This document shows positions 45,640 through 58,975 of a stretch of DNA of 64,000 nt, piece after piece. Each line of letters opens with the position of its first letter. The stretch's first letter is position 1. Position numbers and translations under genes: made by a program. This DNA is from Diadema setosum (taxonomy: Eukaryota > Echinodermata > Echinoidea > Diadematoida > Diadematidae). The stretch lies in assembly GCA_033980235.1 (NCBI GenBank), contig CM067064.1:3131001-3195000 (forward strand), in the 5' to 3' direction. The notes beneath the pieces were generated by a model. That model saw only the letters and a list, made by a program, of their open reading frames with translations, searched no databases and was not told the DNA's origin.

Positions 45640-48440
45640 TATCTAAGTATGTGAGCTTTTCTTATGCAACCCTTTAAACGCAAACTGTATAGCAATACAA
45701 AAAGAAAAAAATGCTGGCCTTTAAAAAAAGTCCTTCAACCTTCTGTAGCTTTTGGTTTTGAGGGCTCCAAGACTTTGCAGATAATGTATTATGTCAAAAC
45801 ATTAATTAAAAAAAACAAAGTAGTGGAGATATGAATATTCCAGAAGGAAAGGCAATATCCAGCTTGTATGTCATCTTCAATATGTGTATCATTGTTCATC
45901 CTCTAACTGGAGGTTCCCTTTCGCATAATCATTATGCTGCAAAGCAATTCATGGCTGCCCGCTGTGAATGCTTAATGAAGCTAACGGCTTTTGGATGTTG
46001 AAAAGTACCGATTTACGAAGTTGTCATGGAGACAGATTCCTACCTCACTGGGGTTGAAAATAATCCTACAATATTATTGTACAGCGAAGTCGTTGACGTT
46101 GATCTAACGCTATACATTCGTTCTCAATGATCGCTCACTATTTAGTTCAACAACGTTCCATCGAGGCGCACTATACCGTTGTTGCGACGTTATTCAATTT
46201 ATAGATTGGCGACCTTGACAAGGCTCCTAAAACGAAGCTCCTTATGTGAAAACTGAAATATCTTCGAACAACAATTTTGCTATTTATCTACTGCGATTCA
46301 TTTGGTATTTAACAGCTTAAGAAGTTGATGTGAAATTATGAATATGTTTACATACGTTTACTTTCTGGTTAGCAATTTCATTACTTTATTAACCATAAGG
46401 GAATGTTGTCTCATGTTTACCACGTTTGTAATGAGTGATTGAGTCACACTTAAATAACGGATAGTGTATTTTTTCTTCTCTCGTTTACTTGTTAATTACC
46501 GCCGTTTTTGGAGAATCGTCTGAGAGTTGGCGTGTCCGGAAAGATCCCCTTTTTCCGCCCTCTCCGAGTCCAGGCCCTCATCACAACCCGTCCCGGTTGA
46601 CCTGGCATTTGGTTAAACAATAACCAGCGTATACTGCGCATTGAAAATCTTCAGACCAACGCACCGACTTCCCCGGGGGAATTAACCGTCGCAATATTTC
46701 GAGCACTTTCGAAGATGAATAGTTAATAGAAGTTATCATACTGGGAATGTTTTGTCACTCACGCGAATAGCACGGAGCATGCATGCGGATCCAAATGGCT
46801 CGAAAATGTGCGTGATAGGCATTTCAGATTAACAACGACTAACAAGCCGTAAGTGTCTGCAACTTCGCTTGGAGGGACATGAGCGCAATTTGAGAGCTTG
46901 CGATTTGTATGATTCGAATTTTTATTTTTATACGGCACAGGAGAATGCATCTAAAAGAGAACGACACGTTCCCCGGTTACTAATGAGAATATAAAATGCA
47001 TGTTTTGAAAGGTAACTTAATGGAAACCGGACTTTTTTCTGTTCTGTTAGAGAAAATATCAGTCATTGATATGCAGCCCCTTGTTGTATTCAATTCAATT
47101 TCCGTTCACATCAGGCGTGTTTAGTATGTGCATTCAAACTTATGAATTATTTTCAGGAGGGGGATATGGGAATATAGGGGAACCCATAGTTACAAGCTAT
47201 TCCATCCACGATTACGAAAGTTAGTTAGAACGCATGCATGCATTTGTTGTGGCTATATATAACATTCCTTAGGCGAGATCTCTGGATGTTGGAAAAACGT
47301 TATTGCGGTAAACATTTGAATATTTTAGTAACCCGGTCTCTATACAGTGGTATCACTTTCTGAACAGCAATGCATTGTAAACAGTGAACGCGATAATTGG
47401 TATGCTTCTACTTTTTTATGTTACACAACAATGGTGAATATCACACAAATCTTTGAAAGAAAAAAGCTCGGGGAAGGAGACGTTCTGTCTGGTCTTGAGA
47501 CTATGTCGGAGTCTGCTGTCATCATGACAGAAATTATAGGATACTTCATTATGGCTTGATTTTGTCCTCAAAGTTAGGTTATACACACAGACAGACATAG
47601 TTGTTGTATGCAGTATTTCCCACGAATGTAAGGGGCTTCCAACTCGCCTGTGTAATCCATTATTACTATAAAATTTCGATGTTGTTTCAGATAAGCCCAC
47701 TCGAAAAAATCGAATCAAAACAAAGTAAATTGAACCTCACTGTGTCATGATAATGAAAAGTTTTTTATCCAGTTTACTTCTATACTTGAAAATGTGAACT
47801 GTAATTTTTTTGGGTTTTTTGTGGGGGGGGGGGGGTAATGATAACAACAATTATGATACCACGGTTCGTCACCTCAGGGTAGTCCTCTTCACCATTAACT
47901 CAACTCTCTAACCCACTGGGTTTGAAATTAAATCTAATAAATTTTGGATATTTCTGTGGCAAACGGAAAGCATTTTCAAGCATTTTTTTTTCACAATCTA
48001 TCGATACTTGATACTTTATACTGTAATCCCAGTTGCACCTCCAAAGCTATATCCTGGGATGAACTACACATGTGTGTCGTGGGGAGGTGCTATACGGTAA
48101 TTATCTCTATTTGCACTAAAAGTGTGCGCTGTGCAATGTCAGCTAAAAGGGGTAAAGTATAATGGGGGAAATCAGGATGGCGTAATTATGTGATTGGAGT
48201 CCATCATCAGTAATGACAGTGATTATCACTTCTGGTCTTTCGTAACAAATGGGGCCCGATTGTACAAAAGATAATTACACTCATTATAATAGAGTGAAAA
48301 CAAAGTAAACAATGACAAAAAGCATAAACGGTACAATATAGCATGTAATTACATAAGGTCACATAAGATGTTACAAATTGTCAAGTTCAGAAGCATGGCC
48401 AAAACAAGAATAGACTATAATATATATAATATTTATAATA
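45640..48440. other. Non-coding; two stretches with conserved-element character
   Basis: No exon recognised. 45,900-46,010 (CATAATCATTATGCTGCAAA and neighbours) and 46,500-46,700 (higher GC, no repeats) differ from the AT-rich background and are candidate regulatory elements. Confidence 0.35.
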
Positions 48441-48442
48441 TG

Positions 48443-48447
<5 letters not shown>

Positions 48448-48481
<34 letters not shown>
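48448..48481. repeat. (TA)n microsatellite
   Basis: TA run preceded by TATAATATTTATAATATG sequence. Confidence 0.9.
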
Positions 48482-48482
<1 letters not shown>

Positions 48483-49565
48483 CGATCAAAATGCTTGAAT
48501 AGTTGCCTGTATATAGCATTGGATAATTGTGTTGACAATTAAGGAAGAAGTCTTTATCATTATTCGCGGAAATTTACTAAATGTATGTTCCTCCTTCATT
48601 CAGCCGTGATGTCGATGAATTTCACCATTCATTTTTAACACGACATGACGTGTGCATTGCGGAGAAATTCTCTCCCTCTGCTTCGTAAGCAATTACGAAA
48701 GTTACCTTTAACATTAATGATATTATGGCTGTTTAATAGGGTTCCAAAAATAAATGGTCTTAGCAAGAAACAAGTCCTAGAAGGAGACAAAGACAAGACC
48801 GTTTTAAGTTCCAAAATAGCTATAATTTACACATACATTACAGAGCTCACTAACACTACACTTCTAAGAATATTTTCAAATTAAATTCCGAAAAATCCTC
48901 CTCGTTTTGTCAAGAAAACACGAAAAAAAAATGGCTTGATGGTTTAATGGACGATGACCGAAATTGATACCCCCATTAGTTCTCACCGTGCTCATGGGGA
49001 AGACTAGACTATGGCAGAACACGGATGAGAGAATTGGTCAACAAACCCTTTCTGAAATTGTTGTGAGCATGCGTTTGTGTGTGTGTGTGTGTGTAGGTGT
49101 GTGTGTGTAGGTGGAGAGATGGAAAGAGGGGGATGTTAACCCGCTGAGAGCTAGCTGATTTTGTCACATTTCTCATAGACACCTGGCGGAGTGTACTACG
49201 GGAATAGTCTTCAATGATAATGCAGAGGATGACGAGCGAGATGGTGACGACACATTAAATCCCTGGGAGCAGGAGACGAAACTCTTTAGTGTAATCTTTA
49301 CACTGGATCACGCGCCATCTTTACCTGACTCAACGAGGAATGGACCAGACGGATAAAGTGATTATCTGGCCCGGCGATCCGGCGAGTCATTGATATTAAT
49401 CTACGACGTCAAACTGTACACGTCGAAGTGCGCAACAAGTACGATAATGTACGAGAAGAAGATGATGCTTGACGGGAACATTTTTTTAAATCTTTCTTCA
49501 TTAAGATCATTCCTCATCTTCTGTCTGTCTTTCTGTCTGTCTGTCAGTCCATCTGCAATAGCATG
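48482..49565. other. Non-coding, no gene recognised
   Basis: 49,140-49,470 is a mixed-composition stretch without repeats that begins TTAACCCGCTGAG, resembling one end of the TTAA MITEs. A 79-codon frame at 48,645 lacks support. Confidence 0.4.
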
Positions 49566-49566
49566 T

Positions 49567-49602
<36 letters not shown>
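49566..49602. repeat. (GT)n microsatellite
   Basis: GT run with one interruption; a GTAT run follows at 49,768-49,793. Confidence 0.9.
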
Positions 49603-49607
<5 letters not shown>

Positions 49608-49752
49608 CATTTTATGAACCCAAAATTTAGAATGCCATTCCGGTTGAAATAAGACTTAGTTCATCGCTGATTTTTTTTTTTTTTTTTTTTAAGTTTGCAT
49701 GTTTTAAATCAGTATGCTGAAATTGTATGATAAATTGTTCTCTTATATGTCA

Positions 49753-49784
<32 letters not shown>

Positions 49785-49899
49785 ATGTATGTATTAATTC
49801 ATAAAGAATTGTTTTAAATCAACAATATCTTAATATCTTATGGAAGAAATAGTATGGGGACAAGACTTTCATAAGGCTTAGCTTTTGTCTGTCTCCGAA

Positions 49900-50060
49900 C
49901 ACTTTCAATTGTTATATTCGTAATGTTATACTGATGCCTATTGTGATCATTCTTTTCTTGTTATAGTATGGTGTTGTCATTTTTCTGTATTTTTCCTGCT
50001 TTTACTGAAAGTGTTGAATAAATCGAAATTGAAAAAAAAAATCGAAAAAAAAAATCAAGA
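49900..50060 (+). repeat. LINE 3'-end fragment
   Basis: T-rich 3'-UTR-like sequence ending GTTGAATAAATCGAAATTG, then A-runs, the usual appearance of a CR1/L2-like 3' tail. No reverse transcriptase frame upstream. Confidence 0.4.
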
Positions 50061-51660
50061 GTGCATGCATGGGATTTGAACACGCGATTTGTCTATTGCC
50101 ATGAACTGGTCTGTCTTATTTTACATCGTCGGGTGAGAATGATAAGGGCATGAAGGGCGTTAAGTAGGCACTAAAGTCAAAGTCTTCGAGGCACCTTAAC
50201 GTCCTTCTCGTTGTGGAGATAAAGTAGGATGTTTTGATAGGCAGAGCCATGACTGCATGAAGAAAAAGAATCAATCTGTAAAACTTTGACATTAAGATGT
50301 CTCTGCTTACCTAGGCCTACACAGCACATGAAAAAAAATTCTAAGATGGTATCCTAGCAACATAATCCCTACGTCAGGCTGCCCTTCCCTCGAGGAATAT
50401 TCTTAATGATTTTGAGTAAATTCATATTCAGACAATTAGGCGCACACTTGGTATGAGTTTGATCATCCTTCTTAATGACTACTGCGGGTGTGTTTCACCA
50501 CTTGCAATGAAAGCAACTCGCTCGTTTGACTATTACGTATTACCAGCTATCACTGTTTGGTAATAGAGAAATTAACAGGAGGAAAAAAAAACAGTCGTCA
50601 TGGATTCCAGACAAAATGTGTAACGTGGGATAAAGTCACATCACACCAATTGAGATTTATCACTACACTGCAGTGCTACAAAAAAAAAATAAAATTATTC
50701 ATTTACTATATCGACACTGACTGGCATAATAACCCCAGTCAGCTATCAGCTGGCTATTGTTTTACACAGGGCCCATAACAATGCAGAAACAATGGCATTA
50801 TTATATTGACATCATACACAGAGATCTCTTACGATTTTAACGAAGGGCAGAACGTGTTACGGAGTACCCTTGAAGCAACAAACAGAGGAAACGCATTGCC
50901 GAACCATGTCATACCTCCCCCCCCCCCCCAAAAAAAAAATACACAAAGACAAACAAAAGAAGGTATCCCTATACCGAGGGTCCAATGAGATTTATATGGA
51001 ACTATTGACCTGGTTTTTGATATACCGAAAATACATTCCCAAAATCTACTCGTTTTTCACTAGTTCGCCCTTTCATTTCATACTCTCTGAACTAAGACAT
51101 AATATGACATGCATAACATGTAACGCAGGTCAATTATGGGCACACTATGCATAACTATCATTGCATAGCGTCTTCGGGATATCTGACCTATTGATTGTTA
51201 CCATTGAAATTGTGCTAATAATAGGACTTATACCATTATTTAGTAACAAACATTTACATCATGATCCTCATTTCTACTTTATATCATAATCCTCATTTCT
51301 ACTTGATTTGTTATGAATTCCGAGATTCCATTTCGTGTATAAAAATGAAAAACAAAATGTTAACGGTATTGTAGGCTTAATTATCGACAGCTTACCTAGG
51401 ATAAAGTGGAGATTTCTGTCTTGTCAGGAGTTAGAATAATGGTGACACGACACTTGCCTCTGCGACAATTTTTCCGGTCTTATTTTCTCCAAGAACCTAG
51501 GGTTATGATTAGAGCTGTGATAGGGTTTAAAATGTAGTTTGATAGGAGGATAAAGTTGGGATTATGTTTGTGGGTAGAATTTATGTTTGGCATAGTGTGC
51601 AGATATTTCAAAGGAGCAATAATAAAGTCGCAGCAGCAAATGTTACGACACCTAGAACAA
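50061..51660. other. Non-coding, no gene recognised
   Basis: Contains a C9 run near 50,920-50,929 and a non-repetitive stretch near 50,400-50,560. No exon supported. Confidence 0.45.
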
Positions 51661-51667
51661 GAGCTTA

Positions 51668-52230
51668 CCTGAGATAGGGCTACAGGAAACATTGTCCAAG
51701 ACTTTAAAAGAGGGTATCCTAATTCCTAGGCAGGAAAAGCATGCGAAAAGCCCGCGAAAGAATGGTTCAGAATTGAAGCAGTCCTTAGATAGGGGGTTGG
51801 TTTCAAAGGGAGGGAACGAACATAATGTGTACCCTATGTAGAAAATACTAGGGGGGGGGGAGGAGGTGGGGGCTACCATGGTTATACACTTACCATCACT
51901 GTTTGTAGTCGTACCCTCCTAGGTTGGATTGTGTTGCGGCGTCACGTGGATCTTTGGGCTTCACAGTTTTTACGTAGCAGACGACCGAATGTAGATCGCA
52001 GATCGCAGATCGAACCGAGTGGGCGAAAAAAGAAAAGAAAGCATGTGGACTGATGACAGTCCACGTCAGGTCGTACATGGACGATAGGAATGATTGAAAG
52101 AGAAAAACACCTGCCACCAGCAATCACAGCTCAATCTTGATTGGGTCTGAAAGACGAAACAATCCAGCGATGTCCACGTCATAAGACTGGGCTTTGAGAA
52201 GCGACGAGGAGATTTCTTCGCTATTGGCTC
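51668..52230 (-). promoter_or_regulatory. Candidate minus-strand first exon(s) and promoter
   Basis: Two strong donors on the minus strand: GTGATG|GTAAGT (exon end 51,894) and ATCTCAG|GTAAGC (exon end about 51,675). An inverted CCAAT (ATTGG near 52,222) lies upstream of the first. Frames here are short and unrecognised, so these may be 5' UTR exons. They could belong to the 40-kb minus-strand gene, but no link can be shown. Confidence 0.3.
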
Positions 52231-52605
52231 GTTTTTTAGGAAATGAGGACCTGCGCGCCAGAAATGGGATTAGCAGCTGCCGTACCTCGTATCATGTCGA
52301 GAGGTCGATACACCTAGATGACTGTTAAAATACCCGGAATTAACTCGATAGGCTTCTCTTCTTTCGCTGCGCAGGAAAAAAATATTGTCTGAAATCCTGC
52401 TCCTCAGCAAAAGTTGAACAATCTCTGAACAGAATAAATATCAAGTATCATGAAAGGAGAGAGATACACCACGAGCCCCAGTGAAGTCGATCCTGGTGCA
52501 GATTCGATGCGAAAGAAAGTGACCAAAAACCGCAAGAAATCGTTCGCTGATATATGGTTGTCATTTTCTTAAATCCAGTTATGATTTTCATGTTATGCAA
52601 CGCTG

Positions 52606-52808
52606 GAACCAATTAGGAGGTGTCCCGAAGGTGAACAGTATTCCCCTAATTGGCTACTTGCCGAAAATGTAGCGATCATAACAGAGAGTGACAGGACCGT
52701 CAGCAGTCAGGCGACACGCGCTCGGTCGTCTGCTGTGGGGGTACGGAGTTGACAAGCGAGCGAACAACGAATTTCTCCACATCTACTCGCGATCGCCGAC
52801 TCAACGGT
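52606..52808 (+). promoter_or_regulatory. Candidate CpG-rich promoter and first exon
   Basis: CCAATTAGG (52,608) and CCTAATTGG (about 52,650) form a spaced inverted CCAAT pair. They precede a CpG-rich stretch (52,690-52,808) that ends CAACG|GTGCGT, a plausible donor. No coding frame is recognised. Confidence 0.3.
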
Positions 52809-53119
52809 GCGTATACTGTACACGATTGTAAACTGCAAATCTTCGGGTGCATTCACCTCGTGCGCGTGCGCACTAGCGGAGCCATAAACGCGAATCTATA
52901 TTGAAATCGACACGGTGTTTTTGTTAGCCTATAGCAAAAGGTGTACAAGCACAAAATTGACATCGCTGTTAGTTTGTTTAGTATAGTTGGAAACAGCGTA
53001 TATTGATGCAGTTTTCCTCTCTTTCACTGGCTTTTCCACACTGGCACACAAAAATTGTATTTACTTAACTATGAACAAATAACTCGAAAGCATAATACGG
53101 TTTGAAAATCGATGAGATT

Positions 53120-53490
53120 TAAAAGGATTGTACAGTTTTGGTTGAGACCTAATTTCAGGTTTCAAATATTTTTTGTGAAATAATGAGAAACCTCTTATAA
53201 AATACGAAAGAGCATGCAATTATATGAGGAATTTAATATTTATTTGATGAAAATTGGTTTTCAAATGGCTGATATATCCAAAAAAGGGCGATTCTAATAA
53301 AGTGTGGGACCCACACTTTATTACGATCTCTTTATTTTACTTTGTTTCGGATGTTTCAGTCATTCCAAACCCGATTTTCATCAAATAAACTTTGAATTCC
53401 TCTTAAAATGGTATGCTCTGTACTATATCTTAAGTGTTTTCTTGGTATCTCGCAAAAAGTGAAAAGCCCAAAACCAGGTAAAACGATTTT
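53120..53490. mobile_element. Large imperfect fold-back with perfect central palindrome
   Basis: The arms pair over about 170 bases each (TTATTTGATGAAAATTGG versus CCGATTTTCATCAAATAA). The centre is TAATAAAGTGTGGG, A, CCCACACTTTATTA (53,295-53,323), perfect. TE nature is inferred. Confidence 0.6.
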
Positions 53491-54114
53491 TTCATATAGA
53501 TCTTCTTGTGGACTATCTATATAAAAATTCACATTTTGATATGGTAAATATCAAACACGTTGAATTATCGTCGAAATATCAAAACGGCATAGAAATCGAC
53601 TAAAAACGAAAACTACCATCAACAATCAAAGGATGTTGTTATACTTTTCAAATCTCGTGCAGAATAAAAATCTCATCAAAAGTTTTATTGAGTAAAGGTT
53701 CGAGCAATGCAAAAGGAAAATAGTAAAATGACAAAAACAAGGATAATTGATATCTAAAATAAAATCCAGATAGATAAATAAGACTGTAGTCGTTTTATCG
53801 TAGACACTGAAGGAAACCCTACAGTTTACTTCCTTCAGATCGGATGCTGATGAGAGCCAGTGGAGTGTGCATATATCGGGTTTCCGTTCGTTTGGATGTG
53901 GCTTTATCTGTTTAGGCCTGAGATGTATTTGACTTGGTGATGCAATATGTTATGGGATACAGTAGAATTTTTACAATCACCATTTTGTCAACCTTAATTA
54001 ATTTGCATATGGACATGTGACAATAACTGGCTGCTATAGGTATTTCATCAACCTGTATCACGGCCGCACGCAAATCCTGCAAGTGTAAGTATCATGGACA
54101 CACACACAACCCCC

Positions 54115-54124
54115 CCCCCCCAAA

Positions 54125-54155
<31 letters not shown>

Positions 54156-54193
54156 CAAAACAAAACAAAAACAAAAACAAACAACAAAACAAT
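54115..54193. repeat. (CAAAA)n microsatellite
   Basis: About eight CAAAA units following a C/A homopolymer junction; a TA run follows at 54,201-54,231. Confidence 0.9.
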
Positions 54194-54199
54194 AGACTT

Positions 54200-54233
<34 letters not shown>

Positions 54234-54239
54234 AAAAAC

Positions 54240-56382
54240 ATAAGATAGATGTTGAGTTCGTTTTAGAAGCTATGACCTTTGATTTTTTTTTGATATATAA
54301 TATATATATATATATATAATATTATTTATTTATTTATTCTAATATATAAGGGCAAAGTAACAACTAAGAAATAGATGGACATATTTTTGGTTGCAATCAT
54401 GTGCAATTGAACCTGTACATGCCATAATTACCATAATACTAATAACTATCTTCCTAAATAAAGAAGTAAAATCATTTTTCGATGTCAATGACCGTCAGTC
54501 TTGTAAACACAGAAACAAGCAGAATGTGACGTCATGAAATGCGTCAGCAGCAGTGATGGCTTCATAATTGAGGTTAATTGACGTGCTCAACGCAAAAAAA
54601 AAAAAAAGTGATCACGCGACTGCACGTGCGTCGATATAGATTTCGCGTAGTAGTGTAAGTCATGCAGCTAACTACTGCCTTACTTTATTAGAGCCAAGTA
54701 TACGCTTACACCTTACACGCAAGTTTTCGATTGTTATTGAATCAAGGGAGTGTCAATCATGGAAATTGTTTATACATTACTTTATCAAAAGAATCTGATG
54801 TATAGGCAATATCCGAACATTAAAGGATAATCATACCAAGGACCATGAACACTGTGGTTCCGCATTTGATGATAGCCAGCTTTAAATCTGCGACGCGAAC
54901 GCTGAGACAACGTTAATTAGGCCAACAAAAACAAAAAAAAAGAAGGAAAAAGGTGTTTTGCACATACGCATGACAGCATAGCGTTCGCGTTAAAGATCTA
55001 AACTTTGCTGATATTATCTCTAGATGCTCGAAATTTCGTGCAAAAATGAAAAAGGTAAAGCAATTCTTATCTTTTCATCTGAGACCTGGTCCTTGTTTCA
55101 AAACGTAACCATAAAATTGATTGAAACAAAAAGTATACCGGAAATAAGTCTTTATTCCTTTGCTAAAATTTCATGACAAAGGACAATTTTACGATTGAGA
55201 CTATCCAAATGCACAGAGCGGATGATTCATTCCAAAAATACACGCAAAATGCTTTCATAAACGCGGAAATACATCTGTTGTGACTCTTCAAGCATTGATT
55301 CGTGGATATTCAAAAAGAACTTTGCCATTTTTAGACAGTGCCTTCTCTGACGGCATGGTCTCTGTAGCGTTTACTTTCTTCGTTTTCCTTCATTTTGTTG
55401 GAATCAATTATATTACCTTTTTTTTTCGATCTTCGAGAGCCTTCTTCCTCCGTCAAATGTCATCGAAGCAACAGCTCATAAAGTTCACTGCGGTTGTTTC
55501 GTATTCTACCATAACTGCGGCTGGCGAGAAGAATATAATTATATAGCTCCACATGGTAGACAGTGCTGCGATGACACAGACAAAGAAAGATAAGTAGGGC
55601 CTATAGACTGTATGGACAAAAAGGAAATGTACTAGACAGATAAACAAGTTTATAGGTTTTTGACCTATGACAAATTCCTGGTACAGCTAAAACACAAGAA
55701 GACGCATGTAATGTTCTGTACCTGTCAGTATTATAAAATTCAATTATCTTTTTTTTCAATCTTCACTTGCATGACGAGCTGTCGTTTATTCGTTTTGAAG
55801 AGATGAAAGCATCAAATAAGTTCGTTTTCAAATCAACTTTTCTCAAATTGAATATCAAAAAATATATAGAAGAAAGTGATATCTCGAAGTGAGATGAAGA
55901 TGAATTATGGCGGAGAAAATATTGAGTTGATAATGCCTGTTCGTGAGTTTTACAATATCGCCGAAAGTAGAAACGGAAAGCAACACTACCGACTTTGCAT
56001 TCCGGTATCAGAACATGTCGATCACTATTATGAATTAGGCCTATAATGTGTTAACATCTACAGAAGAACGGTAGATTCTTGAGTCCCCCAAATAATGGCA
56101 TATAAATCACAATTCCTTGGGTCATTGCCTACACCCTATTTGTTCAGTGGTATCTTATAACTATCACATCGAAATATGTAATGTAAGATACAGTGTCATT
56201 GTTAGTTCACAACATTTCCTGTTTTCGTCATTACCATGATTATCATCCCATGTCAGAATACGAGCATAATTTATTTATATCCATTTTCTGCGAATAATTT
56301 GTTTGTGTGAGGACATACATACACGCACACACACACACACACACGCACGCACGCCATAAGTCTAATCAGTCATCTCGTCATG
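54240..56382. other. Non-coding, no gene recognised
   Basis: AT-rich unique sequence with a (CA)n at 56,325-56,345. The 88-codon frame at 55,280 shows no splice or homology support. Confidence 0.45.
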
Positions 56383-56560
56383 ATAAAATTCAATTTTCAA
56401 TTCAATTTATTCATTTCATAAAATCACATATAAAATATTTACATAGATGTGTGAGTCAAAGGAGGAAATCACGCAAAAGCCCAGGGCTTGGAAATGGAGA
56501 TTCCCTTTACAATATAGTTTAAAATCACAATTAAAAAGAAAAAAGAGAACTCTTTCAAAG
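56383..56560 (-). repeat. LINE 3'-end fragment
   Basis: On the minus strand the unit ends ATGAATAAATTGAATTGAA, AATTGAATTTTATC, a typical LINE tail with GAATT-like repeats. Confidence 0.45.
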
Positions 56561-57085
56561 ACCTGACGACGTAGTTCAGTAAATCATTTGGCAATTTATG
56601 TTCTTGATATTGCTTTTGTTACTTTATTGTTGTCAATATCAGGTTGGTGTGTGTGTGTGTGTGTGCGTGTGTGTGTGCGTGTTTAGGGGAAGGGGGCAAC
56701 TCTACCAAAATTTGGAAGAAACCTGGAGTGCGCAAAAGTCAATACCATGAAACAAATACATGTGACTTCTTAAATAATATTTCAAGACTCCAAAAAAAAA
56801 TGTGAATGCAAGCAGGGCAGAAACTATCTCTTAGCTTTCAGAATGTTGAGACGGTGATTCGGATCTCTTATTTGTATAAAAGTTATCTTCCTTGAATAAA
56901 CTATCCACTAACCGACATACAGCCATACATGTATTAACCGTGTGTCTTTAACACCCCACACCCTAAAAAATAATAACAATTCTCCAAGTACATAACATCA
57001 AAATTAAAACCCCAAAAGCCCACTGCAGATCTTACAAATGATGAAACACCACACAATACACATACTGAATTTGTACAATATAGAC

Positions 57086-57091
57086 TTTAAT
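57086..57091 (-). terminator. Candidate poly(A) signal ATTAAA (minus strand)
   Basis: ATTAAA on the minus strand is followed about 20-45 bases on by a GT-rich stretch (GTGTATTGTGTGGTGTTT), a good downstream element. Confidence 0.45.
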
Positions 57092-58625
57092 TAATCACAT
57101 ATGTACAGAGGCATCCCCATTCATACATAGTCATACCATGCCATGTCACATGGAATGTTTGATAAATAAAGTTATGTACAAATTCAACTTTTGTCACCTT
57201 GAATGGCATGGAAGAGATCTGTATAAAAAGGGGAAAACACATAACACTTAAAGACCATGAAATTCGTCAATATTTTTGTCTGTACAGAAACCGGAGAAAA
57301 AGACTTCAAATATATGAGACTTTTGTTCAGTATTGCTAGGTTTCTTTTAGGATACAATGGACCTAAATATTGAAGAGAATGAGGGATGACTTTTGACTTT
57401 CAGTACAAATTATTCACTGATGTGAAGCATTAAAACTTGCTCTCATGGAATAAAATCATACATTTAATAATACCCTTTACTATTAGGGTATGAGAAAAAT
57501 TACACAAAGGGCATTTACATGGAATTTTATAATAGCGTATTCGAAAACAATATTTCTAATGTCATTCTGTGGTGGAAATACTAACCAATCCGTAAAGTTA
57601 CATTTGATTTGTTTGTCATCCAAAGAGAAAAAGTATAAACTCACTGTGTAGATTTTACAACGTCAAAGTATGGACCATAAGGCCAGACACTGTACGACAC
57701 TGTGGACTCATATATTGTACGTTTACACCATGAACCTATCTATTCATGCCTGTGGATCCATACCTTGTGTGATTTGCACCAATTTCAGCAATTGAGAATG
57801 TTAATAGTCAGCATCTGGTAACTAATAGCTGGTGTATAGTCCTGAAATGACTCCTATCTTAACTTGATTTGATTTGATTTCTGCATTTTCCTCAAACAAA
57901 CATGAAAACATACATTTTTTAAACACACTGAAAAAGGAAAGCATTTTGAGATATCAACACACACACTCATAGACATACAATCACATACTTACACACACAC
58001 ACACATACACACACACACTTCCACCCTCTGGTTCCAAGTCAACCAAAGCTAAGCCACAGAAAGGCTAACATATCATGTCAGTTTAGAAAACTCATCTTGA
58101 ATGTGTTCTTTAGTGTTGGTAGACAGGTATTTAAAATAAAAGAAGTTTCTTAAACATTTGGGCAGGCATACATCTGTTAACACATTAGTCAACTCTTCCT
58201 GTATGTACAAGTGCTTCTATAGAAACAGGACAGACAGAAATAAGGCATGACATGGTATGTAACATGTAATCTATCTATAAGTTCAAAAGAAAGCAATTAT
58301 ACATTACAATGACCCTTTTAATCACACTTTCAGCTTTCTATCATAGAAACAACAAGGAAAACTAAGCAGAGATTGTATAGTCAGATCTAAATGAATGTCC
58401 GATTCTGCAGCACTACAAAATGATTGAAGAGCAATAGGAATAAAAACATTCAAAGTTGACAAGTCAACAAAAGCATTAATTGTTTCACCACTTATGGATG
58501 ATGAAATGCAAGCAGAATTTTACAAGGGGAAATTGTGCCCTTATAATAGCAGATCACATTGAAATTTATCACAGTATGACTTACCCTCCCTCCTAGCACT
58601 TAAATTCATTAATACACTTTAATAC

Positions 58626-58662
58626 AGAGTAATGTAAAAGTATTCTGCTTTTACATTACTCT
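58626..58662. repeat. Perfect 15-bp hairpin
   Basis: AGAGTAATGTAAAAG, loop TATTCTG, CTTTTACATTACTCT. It lies in the presumed 3' UTR. Confidence 0.8.
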
Positions 58663-58670
58663 GGCATGTT

Positions 58671-58855
58671 ACAGTGGAACCTCATTAAACAGAGATTGGA
58701 TATAACAAAACACTCTAATGACAAGGTGATGATGCAGGTCCCAGCTCTTAATATTTCTTTGTTTTTGTACCCTGGTATGGTGAGAAACCTGATATAACAA
58801 GGTACATGTAGTACATGTTTTTTAGATCTTCGTTATAACCTGGTTCCCTTGTTCT
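58671..58855. mobile_element. Diverged Tigger-like MITE
   Basis: CAGTGGAACCTCATTAAACA at the left; TTCGTTATAACCTGGTTCCC at the right resembles the opposite end, but the terminal CACTG is lost. Confidence 0.5.
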
Positions 58856-58975
58856 AGATAGAACTTCTAGAACAACTATTGATACTGAGTGCAACAATGC
58901 AAAAGCAGAAACACTTCAACATAGATCTGCCCCTTCCCCTAACAGAAAGAGTTCAATATGGAACATTCAATCAGA

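Noticed and set aside
44856..45654. Frames with repeated Ile-Tyr runs and a shared 50-residue block
   Set aside because: They arise from TA microsatellites and the duplicated tRNA-like unit, not from a protein gene.
50060..50110. Minus-strand GTGTTCAAATCCC as a tRNA B-box
   Set aside because: No convincing A-box or acceptor stem at the right distance.
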